A stretch of 64,000 nt of DNA from Gorsachius magnificus (GCA_034008185.1 CM067082.1:8912984-8976983); one strand, 5' to 3'. Positions 23,484 through 37,300 are shown, numbered from the stretch's first letter. The notes: generated by a model not told the origin, from the sequence alone. Made by a program: numbers and translations.

Positions 23484-26400
23484 TCACTAGTGGGGGTTAC
23501 TGGGCAGGAGTCCCATCATAAATCTGTCATAGTTAGAAAGCCCATAGCTTGCATTGCTGCCGGGTACCTGGGTGATACTGTTCCTGGGAGCTTGCAGCAG
23601 TAGTGTCTGTGTAGCCAGTCTTGTAGCTGCTGGAATGAATTACTTTAAAATGGAGATTGATTAGCAGTATCACACCAAAATTAATCCTCCCTCTTTCTGA
23701 AATTATCATTACACAGTCTTTTTGCTGAAGTCTGATCAATCACGGTGATGTACAGCATTAAAACTCAAATCCGAAGTGCTGCCCTGTATCTGATGTATCA
23801 AGGGGTGTAGGAAGGAGTGAGGGTGACTGGAAGTAGCTGAAAGAAAAAAAAATCCTTGGGAAGGCTTTGATCTGAAGTTGGATATCTGTGCACTGAAGGG
23901 GGAGTGTACTTCTAGGAGAAGGGCACAGCCTACATGTAAGTAGATGTATTCTATTTGATGCATGGAGATCAAGGTGTCAGAGCCTTTAACTGCTCATCGG
24001 GCAGTCTTATCTTGCATTTTTCCTCTTAATTTTTCCCTTGTGGTTAAGAATCGTTTTTCCCTCTTGTTCTGTGAAGCATTCTTATGCAAAGGCAAATCTG
24101 CTGCCACTCAAGGAAGCTGTTTGTAGCACAACTAAAGCAAAGAGATGCCAGAGTTTTGGCTTTGCATAAAAACACATCACTTCTTTTTTTTTTCCTTCTC
24201 CAAACTTGTTATTAAGTGAGCAGTACTTTAATGAAGCATTTCATGGAGGAAAAAAAATGCAACTGCTATGTCCTGTAGATTATTCCCAGATCCCTGAAAG
24301 AAAGAGTATTTACAGATTAAAGCCCTTACTGTTTCCTGTGCCATTGCAAAGCAAATAATGAGCAGGACTTGAAAAGCTCTGGTATCTCCTGGTTTGGAGT
24401 ACCAGCCCCTCTTAGAACATCAAACGTCCATGCCAGCACTTTTTCACGGTACCAGATGACTAAATTTCATAGCAGATTCTCCCCCAATTTAATGCTGCTA
24501 ATGACTGTGAACAAGACTTAAAATGTAAGCACAAGTTTAAAATCTCAGCGTCAGCATTTGAACTTGAACAAGTCTGTACAGGAAGAGTCTGTTGGGAAGG
24601 GAAGCACCAGTTTAAAATTGTCAAGTCTTCCAGTTTTTATTGCAATTTCCCCAAAGCCATGCAACCTGCAGCAGACCCGGGAATAAATTGCGGGAATCAG
24701 GTTCTTGCTGTAAGCAGGGAGAAGTGGCATGCTCTGAATGCCAGCTCGTGATGAACAAGGCAGCGGTCTCTCTCTCAGCAAGAGGTCGGTCACTTGGGTA
24801 ATTCCTTTTTTAAACAGCAGAACTGGATTCATGCTTCAAGCAGCCTCAGACAACCAGAGAGGAACAACCTTCAGGTTAAAACCTTGTGTTTCGTGTCATT
24901 ACCTCCTTCTTCCTTTTTCCCCTGCAGTGACAATGTGTCAGTGGATAGTAACGGGAAGGGGAACTACGCTACATGTGGGAATAATAAAAGCTAGCAAGGT
25001 CTACATGGTGAGGTCTCAAACTGCAACAAGAAAAATGGGAGCACTTCTCTTGCCTTGTAATGTACAGGGAAGAAGAATAGAGGCAGGTTTACATGGAGCA
25101 TATGGGCAAGCTGAGCACAGATTTTCCCTACACAAGGTACCTCTTGGAGCAGGTAAGGAGATATATGTGCCCAACTACCCGTCCTGGATCAAGGAAAACC
25201 ACTTCTGGATGACTGAAGTCTGTTATTTATGAAATATCCAGACTATGTCTGTAACTCGCTCTGCTGATACGCGCCTGAATCGCTACCCTCCCACCTGCGC
25301 TTCCCAACAACATCTGGTAACACTTGGCCCCTCTACGTGCAGCCACTGCTTTGAAAAGATGGGTTTCAGTGACAATGTTGATCTGAGCTTATTCTTAACC
25401 ACTGTATAATCACAGGCTGAGCACTGGGTGACCTACAGTTTCAGGGAAACAAGATAACATTTATTTTATCTTTGTTCCAACAAAAGTCTGTGATATGATC
25501 TATGATTCCAGCCTTTGAAGGTGTCCTGTTTGTAGACTTTAGGTAAAGAGAGATTCTGCTCATTTTTAAAGTGCACAGAAGGGGATCAACTTTGGATAGG
25601 CCACTGGATTGAAGTCAGTGTTTCATTTCTATCTCTGCTGTACATCGGTTGTAATTAATATTTCTTTTCTATCCCTTTTTTAAATGTGCTATCACACTAA
25701 AATTTTTTGGAACAGGGCTGGATGGGTCTTCACTGAATATACTGAAATATTGACAATCCTTAGGCATCTACTGTTGAAGAGTTGAATTGCAGATGGCTTA
25801 TTCTGTGGGGTAGTCACAGATGCCAAAAGTTTAAAGTAATGAAGACATATGGAGAACCTTTAAATTTGCAGTATGAGGAGAGTCTGGTTAGCATAAATAA
25901 CACTATGGGCTCTTTTTTGCTCCCTTTAAGGGTTCTTCATCTCCCATGTTGTGCAAACATGACTGATGAGATGTTAAAATGTGCCAGAGTAATATTCCTG
26001 GAGACTCCACTGCTGTGGATGGGGTAAGGAGAATTTAATGCTTACTTGATCCTAAATACACCTATTTATAAAATAAAGCGTGCTTCCTTTTGCTGCACAG
26101 GTATTTTATGGTACCTGAGCTCTCAGTGTATGAGATTATTAACTAAATAGTTTTGGTTTTGTAAGCTACAACCTTGTAACCCGACCCTTGATATACAATA
26201 TGAGAAGAATGAATGCAGCCCATTAATGGCTCTTGATAGGTAGTAGACATGGTTACAGATTAGAGCATGTGGTTGGCAGTGTGTTGAGAGTAGGTGTCCC
26301 TCAGTGAGATTTGGTGGCCCTGCTTGGCAAAGAAGTGGAACATTGTTGGAGGGGGTATCAAAGTGTGATGCTGCTGGCTGCCCGCCCATGAAAGCAGAGG

Positions 26401-27064
26401 TGAAATTCATCCACGATGACCCTTGAGCAGTGAAGGGTGCATTGGTACGGGAACGGATCATCCCGGGTGCACAGTCGTGCCCCTTGGAATCATAGTTTGG
26501 AGGGCTTCCAGGCCCAAGGTAGCTGCAAAGTTGTCAACCTTTCGAGCAGAAAATCTTGGTGGGTGGAGGAATTACTGCTGCCACGGCAACTCTGTGATCT
26601 GAGGTGCTGTATGGACTGCAATTACTCTGGTACCTACTCAGAGATGTTACTCTCGTACCCCACTTGATGTGCAGTGATGGAGAGTGGAGGGAGCCACTAC
26701 CACAACACTCGTCTTTTCTTCTCTGGCAGGACGAAACCTGGAGCAGTGTTACTTCTGTCTCCTCTTGGTCTTCTGCTGGGAAGGGGGATGGCGATGTGGT
26801 GGCTGTACCCATGCCAGGGAAGGTTGGTTTTGAGTTCGCAGGGCTTCCCATCTGTTGCAGCTCCAGTACATTTTGTTACCAGGTGTGTCTTTATTCTTCA
26901 TTTCTGTGGCTTTTCACCTAAGGAAGCACTGAGAGTGCTGTCCTCCGGGGTATCCTGGGCTGGTGGTGAGGACAAAAAGGGGCGAGAGGATGCCATCAAG
27001 CAGAGTCAGTGCTCAGAGAAGCTGAGAAAACAAACAGCTAGAAAAAAAGCTTGGATTCTGGGAC
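23484..27064. other. Non-coding stretch
   Basis: No gene or repeat was recognised in 3.6 kb. The longest frame (24738-25232, plus) has no recognisable domain and no supporting splice context. Confidence 0.5.
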
Positions 27065-27401
27065 TCATAGAATCATAGAATCACAGGATATTTTGGGTTG
27101 GAAGGGACCCCTAGAGGTCATCTAGTCCAACCCCCCTGCAGTCAGCAGGGACACCGCTAACTAGATCAAGTTGCTCAGAGCCCCGTCCAACCTGGTCTTG
27201 AATGTTTCCAGGGATGGGACCTCCACTACCTCTCTGGGCAACCCGTTCCAGTGTTTTGCTACCCTTACTGTAAAGAATTTCTTCCTTATATCCAGTCTAA
27301 ACCTACTCTGTTTTAGTTTAAAACCATTACCCCTTGTCCTGTCACAGCTGGCCCTACTAAAAAGATTTTCCCCATCTTTCCTATAGGCCCCCTTTAAGTA
27401 C
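27065..27401 (-). mobile_element. CR1 3' fragment, minus strand
   Basis: The reverse complement reads as CR1 ORF2 C-terminus and 3' UTR. On the plus strand the markers are CATAGAATCATAGAATCACA (two tail units), GGAAGGGACCCCTAGAGGTC, CTCTGGGCAACCCGTTCCAG and CTTGTCCTGTCACAGCTGGC. The left limit at 27065 is the 3' end of the element and the right limit near 27401 its truncated 5' end. It belongs to the 'CTCTAGGGGTCC' group with the copies at 32.6, 44.1 and 45.2 kb. Confidence 0.93.
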
Positions 27402-30400
27402 TGAACTGACTCATTTCTTTAGGAAGTACAGCAGGGAGAAAAAACATGTGGGATGACTAAGATATTAAGGAAATCCATGCTTGTGTTTGGCGATAAGCCC
27501 TTCCGCCCTGAGGATAGGGCTTGGTTTCCACGTATCTCTCCAGGTCTAGCACACATGTGGCTCTCATGGGCAAGACTCCTGCTCCACCTGCCCCTCCCAG
27601 TGCTGCTGACTGACAGGGCTATTGGCAGAATCGATACTGGGAATAATATGCTGCTGCGACCTCATAATTTAGAAATGACCTTGCAGAAAGAAGTACGTTC
27701 TTTGGTGTCGCCAAGGGAACTGGAGCTTCATTTTCTTTTAATACTACTCCAGTTTCTTTTAATCGGGAGAAAGCTTCTCGCCTTATGAAATAAGAGGGAG
27801 TGCATGGAGAACAGGCATGGGGAGGGGGGAAACAGTTTGTGCTCCTTCTGGAGCAGAGAGCATTTTCCTGTCTTGGGACTTTGCTTAGAGTGGAGGAGAT
27901 CAGTGTGGGATGCATCCAAGGAAGTGCAAGCACTTGGATGCATGCGCTGCTGTCAGACCTGGTTATCTGGCCTCCTTTTATAGGTCACAAAGAGAAATAG
28001 GTACTTTAGCATGTGATTCGTTTCATTCTAGAGGAAACATCTTAAAAACAGGCTCTGGAGGTGGGACGTCATCCCTGTTGACAGTTAATGAAGCCTTGAT
28101 GAGTTGCTCAGGAGCTGATGTAAAGTTGGATCAGATGGGTCCTGCTCTGGCATGGCTAGGAGTTAGATCCCATTAACCTGTTTGCTAGGGATGCAAGTGC
28201 CGTAGGGTAGAGGCTGGGCTGTCTAAACCGAGCGAGCTAATGCTGGTTTTGTGATTTTCTTATCCTGTGGAGAATTGAAGCCCCAAGGCTGTCCCAGTCA
28301 GGTAAATGGATTTAGGCTTTCAGAGCCCAAATAGCACTGAGTTGTCTGCACCTTACTGAAAGTCAGTGAGAGCTCAGTCTACCTGCTTCTTTTATGCCAT
28401 TAAAAAAAAAATATATATATATATGTGTTATTTATTGAAAAAAAACATTCAGCACATAGATGGTGTCCCTTGTAGATGAGCATGCAAGAGATGGAGAAGC
28501 TTCTTTATGGTCCAAGATTAATAGGATCTGCTCCTATATCCTAAAATACTGGTGGTCTGGTTGACTCAGAGCTGCCCTGCATACCCCAGGACCCAGACTC
28601 TTTTTCATAAAAGCTTACACACAGCTTCCTCAAGTATTTAAGACTTGGCCTTGCCCCCTGTTTGAAGGGATGCTGTGAGCCCTCTGCCACAGGGCAAACG
28701 TGAGCATTTTTTTTTTTTTTTCTGAAATGAAAGAATAGCAACATTTAAGTTCCAGTGAGGCGTTGCTGCTTTGTCAAAGTCTAGTTGACCCTGAAACTTG
28801 CCACTCCGCTACAGTTTGGAGTAAGCCAGAAAAGCAGGGTTTCTGATATGCCAGACATTGAATCTCATGCTTTGGGCTGTATTGACTCCAAAAGGTTGAG
28901 GAGGAGATGGCTTTTGTTATCTTAAAGAGCCTCTCACAACTTTCTGGTGGTTGTCTTCTGAAGCACTAATTGCTGCTCGTAATCTGGGGAAGGAATTTCT
29001 CCAGCACAAACGTCTGATCAGTTGTAATTTCTGTAGCAATTTCCCTTTGTTCACAGTGATGCTTTTGTCTAATGCTTTGTAGCAGAGGATTCATGAGCTC
29101 TTTTTTTCAGTAGGATTGCTCTGCTGCGTATGCAAGTCACCGTTGCTATTACAACACATTTGCCTTTAATTTTGTAGCCCCATTGCTCTTACACATGTTC
29201 ACTGTCATTGAAAAAAAGTGCTTTTATTGGCTTTTCTCAGGAAAGCATGGGGGATGCAGAAGTTAAATTTCTTTAGTAGAGAAACATCATTTCTGCTCTC
29301 TGCTAGTAACTAAATATGTAAGAAAAAAGCTAAAAATATTGATCATTCTGTAGAGAAGTAAAAGGACCGCTTTTACTGCAAATGGAGCTGTGGGATGTGG
29401 AAACATGGTTCTCATTCAGAAGATTTTGGATTGTAATTCTGCATCACACCTTGGCTGCCTGGTGCTCCACTCGGTGTCTGTCTGTGTGCTCAGCTCATAA
29501 TATTTTGAGTATTTGTGACTAGCTGGACAGCTATAGCCTTAGATATGATGTGATCTAAAGTCTTCTGAGACACGGAAATACTTGGAGGCAAGGAAAGATG
29601 TTGCCAAAGAGCACATGATGTAACTGGAAAGTCTGACCACGGAAAGCCCAAATGTCTGCTAGAGGCACTATTTGCTTAATTACCTAATTTTGGACATTTA
29701 AGGAAATATGTAAAAAGAAACCCCAAACCAAACAACTAAGTTGCAGGGAGTTCTTTTGAGGTCTAGAATGACAGTGATGGATGATCCTTAGACTTTCAAA
29801 ATACAGATGCTTCCAGAAAAACAAACAAACCCACCTCTACTATCTGCCATCTTAGCAGGCTGATTTCTCTTTTTTGTTTTTTTAATTTTGATAGCTTTTC
29901 AATCAAAAGTTGCATTTCAGGTTGCTGGGAATGCAAAGTCTGCTTCACAGTGACGCTTGTGCTGAACCATTCATGAGTATCTGGTTTCACACAGTCCCTC
30001 ACGTTGCTGTCTGCCCACGTTCAGCCTTGCGCTGGGGATGGCTCTCTGGTGCTCCGTCCTCTGGTGTTTCTCAATGCCAGCTTCCCAGCACAAATCACTT
30101 GTCTGGTAGTTCTGATTTTGCATTGTCATATTCAAATTTTTTTTTTTAATTTTTTTTTTTCCTCATCTGACCTGCCGCTGATGATATGTCCCAATATGTA
30201 TCCTGTACTACCCTGAAATGTCATGCACAGGAAGCATCTGGCTGTTCCCCTGCTGTATGATGAATTCTTTCAGCAGATTATCTCTGTTTCATTCTGCTTC
30301 ATTCTGGCACAAAGCCCTAAAAAAGTCATTTGACTAACCCAGGTTCTCTGCACGTCCAGATCACCCATCTCTTGCCGCTCTTGAGACGTGAATGATTCCT

Positions 30401-31002
30401 GCTGTGTCTGCCTGCTTGGAGCTGGCTGTCTCAGGGACGTGGGCATTTGTCAGGTTTGCTTTCCCCCGTTCTCATTGCTTTACCATTCATATCCCCTAGA
30501 AGAGGAGCTGCAAGTTGCTAGGAGAAGGTGAATCAAAATAAGCTCAACTTCAGGAACCGAAGTTTGGCATGGGGATGGGATTTTTAAACTTCCGCTTTAA
30601 GTATTCACAGTGCGGGGGGTGGTTTTCTCCCAAGGCTCGGCATTTGCAGGTTTTCCATTGAGAGACAAGGGAAGTCAGCTTTGGTTTTGCAGGTATAAGA
30701 GAAAACAAGTGTTTGTGGCTTCCTTCTGATTTTGCACTGGCTTTTTTTTTTTTTCCCCCATTTGGCACAACTGCTCTGTACAGGCTTGGCAGGTACTCAG
30801 CTCTCTGCTCTTACTTTGCTAGAGTCACCAACAAACCCGGCCAGAGGACAGCAGCTTAATGGTCTTTAGCAATCATCCAGCCAAAATCCTGGCTAAAATA
30901 TTCTCATCCCTCCAACCTGTGCAGCTCCTGGGTTTGCCTCCTTTCATCCCAAAGGGGACAGCTTTTGTGCGTGCGGTGGGGTATTGGAGGGTCCTTGTTA
31001 TG
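27402..31002. other. Non-coding stretch with (AT)n
   Basis: No gene is supported. A9 followed by (AT)n spans 28402-28424, a T run lies at about 28707-28721, and T-rich tracts at 30135-30160. Frames are short and look like chance. Confidence 0.5.
28402..28424. repeat. A-run followed by (AT)n
   Basis: Nine A residues pass into seven AT units and then GTG, a simple dinucleotide microsatellite. Confidence 0.8.
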
Positions 31003-31140
31003 TGTTCAAGGCCAGGTTGGATGGGGCTTTGACCAGCCTGGTCTAGTGGAAGGTATCCCTGCCCATGGCAGGGGGGGTGGAACTGGGTGATCTTTAAGGT
31101 CCCTTCCAACCCAAGCCATTGATGATTCTATGATTCTATG
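31003..31140 (+). mobile_element. CR1 3'-end fragment, plus strand
   Basis: The sequence GTTCAAGGCCAGGTTGGATG, then GTATCCCTGCCCATGGCAGG, GATCTTTAAGGTCCCTTCCA and two ATTCTATG-type units identifies the end of CR1 ORF2 and its 3' UTR. Only about 138 bases remain. The 'CCCATGGCAGGGG' 3' UTR groups it with the minus-strand copy at 6.6 kb. Confidence 0.9.
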
Positions 31141-32568
31141 CCATGAGTAGGGCAGGGGATGTTGGTGCAGCAAGAGATGGCCAGGACTCCTGGGATCCCC
31201 ACATCCCTGGTGAAATACTTGTCTAACATGGCCCCTTTAGGAAAATCAGGAAAGCCTTCAGTTGGGATGTAGTACCATTTCCCAGGGTAAAAAATACTCT
31301 ACTGGGTTCCTGACAAATGGGTTTCACTTTAACCTTGGAGCTGCAGGCTTTAGTCTTGTGGACTGTTGCTCTGTTGATAAGATAAATGATGTTGTCTTTG
31401 TTATCTTAACGGTGTTTCACCAAAATGCCCCCTTTTCAGGTTGGGTAGGAACATGGGAATCTCTCCCTTCATATTTTACGTTGTTTTCTAAGTTTCCTTT
31501 TAGCAGGAGAAGCTTTGAGCTGTGATTCCCAGTGCTGAGACCAGAAGGTCTATTCAAAGAATTCAAAACCTCATGATTTCTGAGGCCTGACTGCAGGGTG
31601 TTTAATGGTTGGAACTGCTGGCATGCACCAGACCCCTCAGAGTATGCCTGCAAGGAACAAAAGCCTGCGAGAGGCACACTTATTCATTACTGTGTACGCT
31701 CATACATTATAAAGCTTAATGTTTGCTTGAAGCCTGGGTGACAGGGACTCCATTTATGCTGTGTTTGGCTCTTAATCGTTATGATAATTTATTATACGTC
31801 ATCTCCAAAAGGTAGATTAAGTCCAAGCATGACAAAACCTCCTATTGGGTTGCTGCTGAGATCTGCCCAATAAAACCAAAGTTAGGTTTATTTTAATTTT
31901 TCGGAAGCAGAGTTCTTATTTACCTATTACCGAGTCATGCAATTACTTAAAGGCATTATTTTTCTGCTCCGTGATGAAATAAGCCCCAAAGTCATATCAG
32001 TGGGGTCACCCGGCTACCTGCAAATGAGGTCTCTGAGCTTAGCAGCGGTTTGCTAATTACTGCTGATACCGTGCCCTGGAAGCAGCAATCATTAGCAAGA
32101 TGCTGTTTGGCTGCTGGCAGCCGGCAGCCTGGATGCACAGCACAGTGCTGGCTGTGCTGTTCTCAGCGTTACGGAAATCCTGAAGTAAGTGATAACCCTG
32201 CCATCAGCACGGACGAGTATAAGCAGAGCGGACATCCTGACGGAGGCCAGGCAGTGCTGCTTGGTTCACAGCACAATCTTTTCAAATGGCAAGAATTTGT
32301 TTTCCCGTTTGGGGCCCCTGGGTTTGACTTTCAAAACGAGAACCATATTCTGAGGTTTTTGTTCCAGCAGAAAATCATCTCATTTGTTCCTGCTGAAGCT
32401 CTCCTTGGGCTGCAAAGGTGTAAAGAGAAATCAGGTTCTGGCTCATGCCTTAGATTTAATTTTTTGCATTTGCCAGACAGGCTTTTTTTGGTTGGCCCAG
32501 TGTTCCCTGTGCAGGCTGTGGCTGTGCAGGGAGGATCCCACGGTATTAGCACAGGCTGCCGAATGCAG
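31141..32568. other. Non-coding stretch
   Basis: No gene was recognised. The part at about 31780-32050 is repeat-free, with TAAT/ATTA-rich segments, and may be regulatory; only conservation data could show this. The frame at 32050-32583 runs into the next CR1 and is not a gene. Confidence 0.45.
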
Positions 32569-32846
32569 ATCATAGAATCGTAGAATGTTTTGGGTTGGAA
32601 CGGACCCCTAGAGGTCATCGAGTCCAACCCCCCTGCAGTGAGCAGGGACACCGCTAACCAGACCAGGTTGCTCAGAGCCCCGTCCAACCTGGCCTTGAAT
32701 GTTCCCAGGGATGGGGCCTCCACCACCTCTCTGGGCAACCTGTGCCAGTGTTTCACCACCCTCATTGTAAAGAATTTCTTCCTTATATCTAGTCTGAATC
32801 TACCCTGGTTTAGTTTAAACCACTACCCCTTGTCCTGTCACAGATC
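32569..32846 (-). mobile_element. CR1 3' fragment, minus strand
   Basis: The plus strand shows ATCATAGAATCGTAGAATGT, GGAACGGACCCCTAGAGGTC, CCCCTGCAGTGAGCAGGGAC, CTCTCTGGGCAACCTGTGCC and CCCTTGTCCTGTCACAGATC, the reverse complement of a CR1 tail. The minus-strand frame reads [20 protein letters not shown] and [16 protein letters not shown], then runs into the 3' UTR. It is closely similar to the copies at 27.1 and 44.1 kb. Confidence 0.93.
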
Positions 32847-34300
32847 GGCTCCTCGTGTGCGCTGCTCTCTCTGCCTACAACTGCCTCAGCTCACTTTGTG
32901 TGAGATGTCTCTCTTCCAAGCGAGTAAACCACAGATGCGACTTCCCGCATGATTAACAACTTTTATGGAAAGCTTATGGCTCCTTACGAGGTCTCCTCCT
33001 CCGCTCCCACTGTGCTGCTGCTTTTCTGAAGGCAAATTAAACAGATCTATTCCTATCTGACTGAAGCCACTGAGTTACTTAAACAGATTGACCTGACTTG
33101 GGCTTATCAATTTCTTTAATGAGGTATCCTCTACAACTTCTGCTTGGTTTTTTGCCATCCTTCTCATTAAAAAAGTTTATTTTGGAGTCTCTTTGTTTCA
33201 GGTGGAGGCATTGCCAGCTAGTTGACTGGCTATAGAGCTGACCTTGGCCCCTAATAATGCTGTAATTTTAGTTTTTAAAGCATGAGAAACTGAAAGCAAA
33301 GGCACTGAGAAATTGCCTTGCTTATAAATTTGGAGAGTGTATTAACTCTACACAAGAAGCCAGAGTGGAGTGGGTGCCTCTTACCTCTGGCTCCACTGAA
33401 ATACTACTGCAGAACAGAAAGGGTTTAATGATTAAGATGCTGCTCCTTGCAGCCTGGGTGAGATGCCTTCTCACGATTGCCTTTTAAAATGACAACAGTG
33501 ACAGATAACACCCAGGCTGGAGGGTAACCACCTCCCACTGCAATGTCTTTACAAAGTTGAACCTTCAGGGTACCCCGGTGGGTATCTGTGAAGGGCTTAG
33601 CCCAAGTGTAGGAAAAAAATCATTGATGCATAGAAAAACTGCTGTGTTTCTCTGGGATGAATATGCATCAGTAATGGCTGAATCAGTCCAGGTTTACTCT
33701 GCACTGGAGAATCTCTCCATGGCCCCTTCTTTCTTGATGCTGATGGTCCATCTCATAAAGCTACTAAATTGGCCAATGTTAGGGGGTTGGTTTGGGTTTT
33801 TTCTTTCAGCCACCTAAGTATCATTTAAATACCATACGTCAGTCAGGGCCAGATCTGCCACAGGACCTGTATGTGCATGATGAAGTCGTGCCTTTTTGAG
33901 GGCCTTAATCACCTTGCACCTTCACCCAAAAGTACCTCCCAAGCTCTTCCTCCCCCCCAAATTAAAAAAACCCAACAAGCAGTACTGGCCATCATCATTC
34001 AGGGCACAAATTATTCATCCTGCAGGTGAGATCCTGAGCAGCACACTCCGCGGTGGGAATGGAGGGTGTCCCTCAGTCTCCTCAACAAAACTGATGCTTG
34101 TGGCTGACTTTTCTGCAAAAGCCTGTCGTGTCCACATGTGTTGGGCACAACAGATGCAATCTGGAGACCCAAAGGAAGCACAAGCAGAGGAATGCCTGAT
34201 TTTTGAGTGCCTGTTGTGTGCAGCCATGAGATAGATGGCCAATACTCACTCCTGCCAAGATGCAATGTGCAGGGACGTCACCCCAGGTACCTCTGGCAAC

Positions 34301-34357
34301 ATTATTACTACTACTATTACTACTACTACTACTTCTTCTATTATTATTAATAATAAC
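34301..34357. repeat. (TTA/TAC)n trinucleotide microsatellite
   Basis: ATTATTACTACTACTATTAC passes into TACTACTACTACTTCTTCTA and ATTATTATTAATAATAAC, an imperfect trinucleotide array of mixed TTA, TAC and TTC units, followed by a T run. It is probably polymorphic in length. Confidence 0.85.
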
Positions 34358-37300
34358 TTCTTTTTTTTTCCTTTAAGACAAAGTCCCTGCAGAGTTTAGG
34401 TGCCAGTCTGGGAAGAGGGCTGCTAACCAGGACAGGTTAAATGTACAAGTTTGCACTCTGGCATCCTTTTTAGTCTCTTCTTGTTATCTCTCTGAGCGTT
34501 TCCTGGAGCAGAGTCTATCAGAGCCGACCAGGTTTAGCAGGGACCGATTTCGCCTTCATCTTCGGCATGCTCCATATATACTGTTAGTGGGGGCAGGTTC
34601 CCAACTCCAGAGAAGTGTCAGTTTGCTCTTTTATCCTGGTAGAAATAAAACCGATTTCATCCAAAGTTGCTACAGAAGAAGAGCCTTCTGCTCTGGCAAA
34701 TAAAGCACCTCTGCTTCTGCCCCTCCTGCTTCAGACACCCAGCCTAGGCACTGAGAGTGTTTTCATCTCAAGCGCACAGCAAGAAGAGCGGGGCAGGGAA
34801 ACCCAGGATAAATCTTGCATAATAGATACTTCCTACATAAAGACACATCTTCTTCCCAGGCAGAGAGAGGAGGAGGAGGAGCCTGTGCGGCTCTCGGCCT
34901 GGGGCGCAGAGTGGGATGCGGGGCAGCGGAGGCAATCCCGCGGCACCAGCGAGGACGCTGCATTACAGATCCCAGCCCGGCGCTCCAGCCTCCTGGCTGC
35001 CAAGCAGACATTGCTCTTCTATGGCACAGTATTTATTACTGACTGCTATTGGATTTTTATAGACCTGATTCAGCAGACCATTTGCATCTGCATTATTTAA
35101 GTGAGTGGGAAACCCACTCTGTCTTTATAAAGTTAGATGTGCGCTTAAGTGTCTTGCTGAGCTGGGATTAATTTAGAGAAAATAAATAGCTGCTTCCTGG
35201 CTTGGATAGCAAGCAGTCAGGGGTCAGTGTTTGCAACCTGATTAGATTTAGGATGTTTCAGTTCTCAGTGCCTAACCTGAGATACCTCATCACACAAGTT
35301 TATCAAAAAATACAAGCACCCATGAGGAAAGCAGAGCCTTAACCACATTGAACCACATTCAACAGCCCGAACGCTAATTTACGGAGTGTTTTCCAAAGTG
35401 TGCGGTCCAAACAGTTGGATAATGAACGTAAAGCTGTCCAGAGGGCCATGTTTATTGGATTTGCAGGCAGTATTATTGAGTTGTGGTCAAACTGACCACA
35501 GATAGACCTGTTCTGACTCAAATAATCCGGTAGCCCTCTGCATGTCAGCCACAAGAGCTTGGGGAAGGTGTTTCTTGTGTCTTTGTGTGTGCCTGGTGGG
35601 CCTGACCCCCCGTGTTCCCATGCTGGGCTCTAAGAAATTGCCCATTAAAATCAAAGAGGTTTTTGAGTGAATAAGGAGTTCAGACTGTAACACTGTGGGT
35701 TTTAGTTCCTTCCATTCATTTTCCTTTGATTATCAGGACAACACTTTATTTTTGCGCAGTGTAATATTTTATTAAAGGCGCATTTGTAGCTAATAACATT
35801 TATGAAGAGGCAGCTTTGACTGAAACTGCATCTGAATGTCACTTAAATAATGAATGGGAGTGCCGTATATTCATTAAAATTTGAACAATGATAACTGTAT
35901 GTCTGTTAGAGTCCCCTTTTTTATGGATATGGCCAGCAGCCATTAAAATACAGTGGGAATTCTTGTTCACAGGCTCACAATGGCCGATAATAACACTCTT
36001 GATAAGTATTTGCAGCTCAAGACACTGAATTTACAAAAGAGATTCATTGCAGCTAACTGCTCCTCTGAAGATTGAAATGTTACCATCATTCAGCTTTGCT
36101 TTTTTTTTTTTTTTATCTCATGTGTAAAGATAGGATTTCACTTGCTCGTCGGTCTGTAGAATTGGTTTTCTGCTGGCCCCTATGAAAAGCTACGCACTTT
36201 TTCAACTTAAAATATTAGCCAGTATCCCCAGCTGGTGCAAACTGGTCCCAGCAGCACAACGGGAGAGGTGGAGTCTTGGTGTGGGTGAAGGTGTGCACCT
36301 TCCATAGGTTTTTCTACCCCTCTTCCTTTCACAGCAAACCATGTGTAGACAGAAGAAAAGACAGCGTTGTAGGTAACACTGGGCTGTTGCTTCAAATGAC
36401 TTAGCACCTGATTTCCAATCATCCTGACTAACATGATCTTTAATATAAATAAAGCCAGCCAACAGATCTTTAAAACATGCCCATTCTTGCCCTGAAGTCA
36501 AGGCCATGTTTAGTACCCTGTCCCGGATGCATTCTTTCCACACAGGCAGAGGATATAGAGTCACTCGTGACCCTCTAATTACTCGTGACACTCTCAACCT
36601 ATTACATAGCACTGGTTTAAAGAAAGAAAAGAAAACCTACTTTTCATCCTATTTTTAGCCCAGAGGGTTTGTAGAATTTAGAAATGGAGGTGACGTCCTG
36701 GGTCATCAAGTGCTTTTTCTACACCCCGCCTCTCTATTCCAAACCTCCGCACTTCTGGGTTTTTTAATGTTTACAAATGCATTGCTGCTGCCACTCTTTC
36801 TCCAGCTCAGTGATGTGTGGATGTCACTCGGCTCTAACAAGGACACTCACACAGCACTTTGAAGTCAGAGGAAAATATGGAAAAATCCTCCTAATAACAT
36901 CTATCCTAGAAAGTGACTTTGCTTATCTTACGGTAAATATGAGGTACTTCAAAAAATTTATTAACTTGTAACTCTTCGCTTAGACCTACAAAGCTGACCC
37001 AACAGAGGCGGTGTAGTACAGGGGCTAAGATGACTGACAGATTTATATTCTTCATTTTGACATTGAAAAAGTCACTTAATAGAGGTTTTCCTTCCCAGCC
37101 TTGTCCATTCTCCAGGGCAAGGTTTATCTGAGCAAGAAGTGCTTACTAAGCATCAGTAGAGCACCTCCTATGCCAGGACCCTGAGCTTTATCTCTCAAGC
37201 CTGGTCAAATAAAAAATAAGTTGGTCTTCTGAAGGAATAGATCTTTGACAGAATCTTGTAGACTTGAATTTTTGACTGGCACAAAGTACTGGAGTTCTTA

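Noticed and set aside
24738..25232. 164-codon plus-strand open frame
   Set aside because: No domain, no conserved-looking motif, and other overlapping frames of similar quality; consistent with chance.
32050..32583. 177-codon plus-strand open frame
   Set aside because: It has no recognised domain and its right end runs antisense into the CR1 copy at 32569, so it is not a gene.
34615..35100. 161-codon plus-strand open frame as a protein-coding gene
   Set aside because: The conceptual protein is low-complexity in part (EEEE, LLLPLLL) with no recognised domain; the splice donor at its end is kept only as a possible non-coding exon signal.
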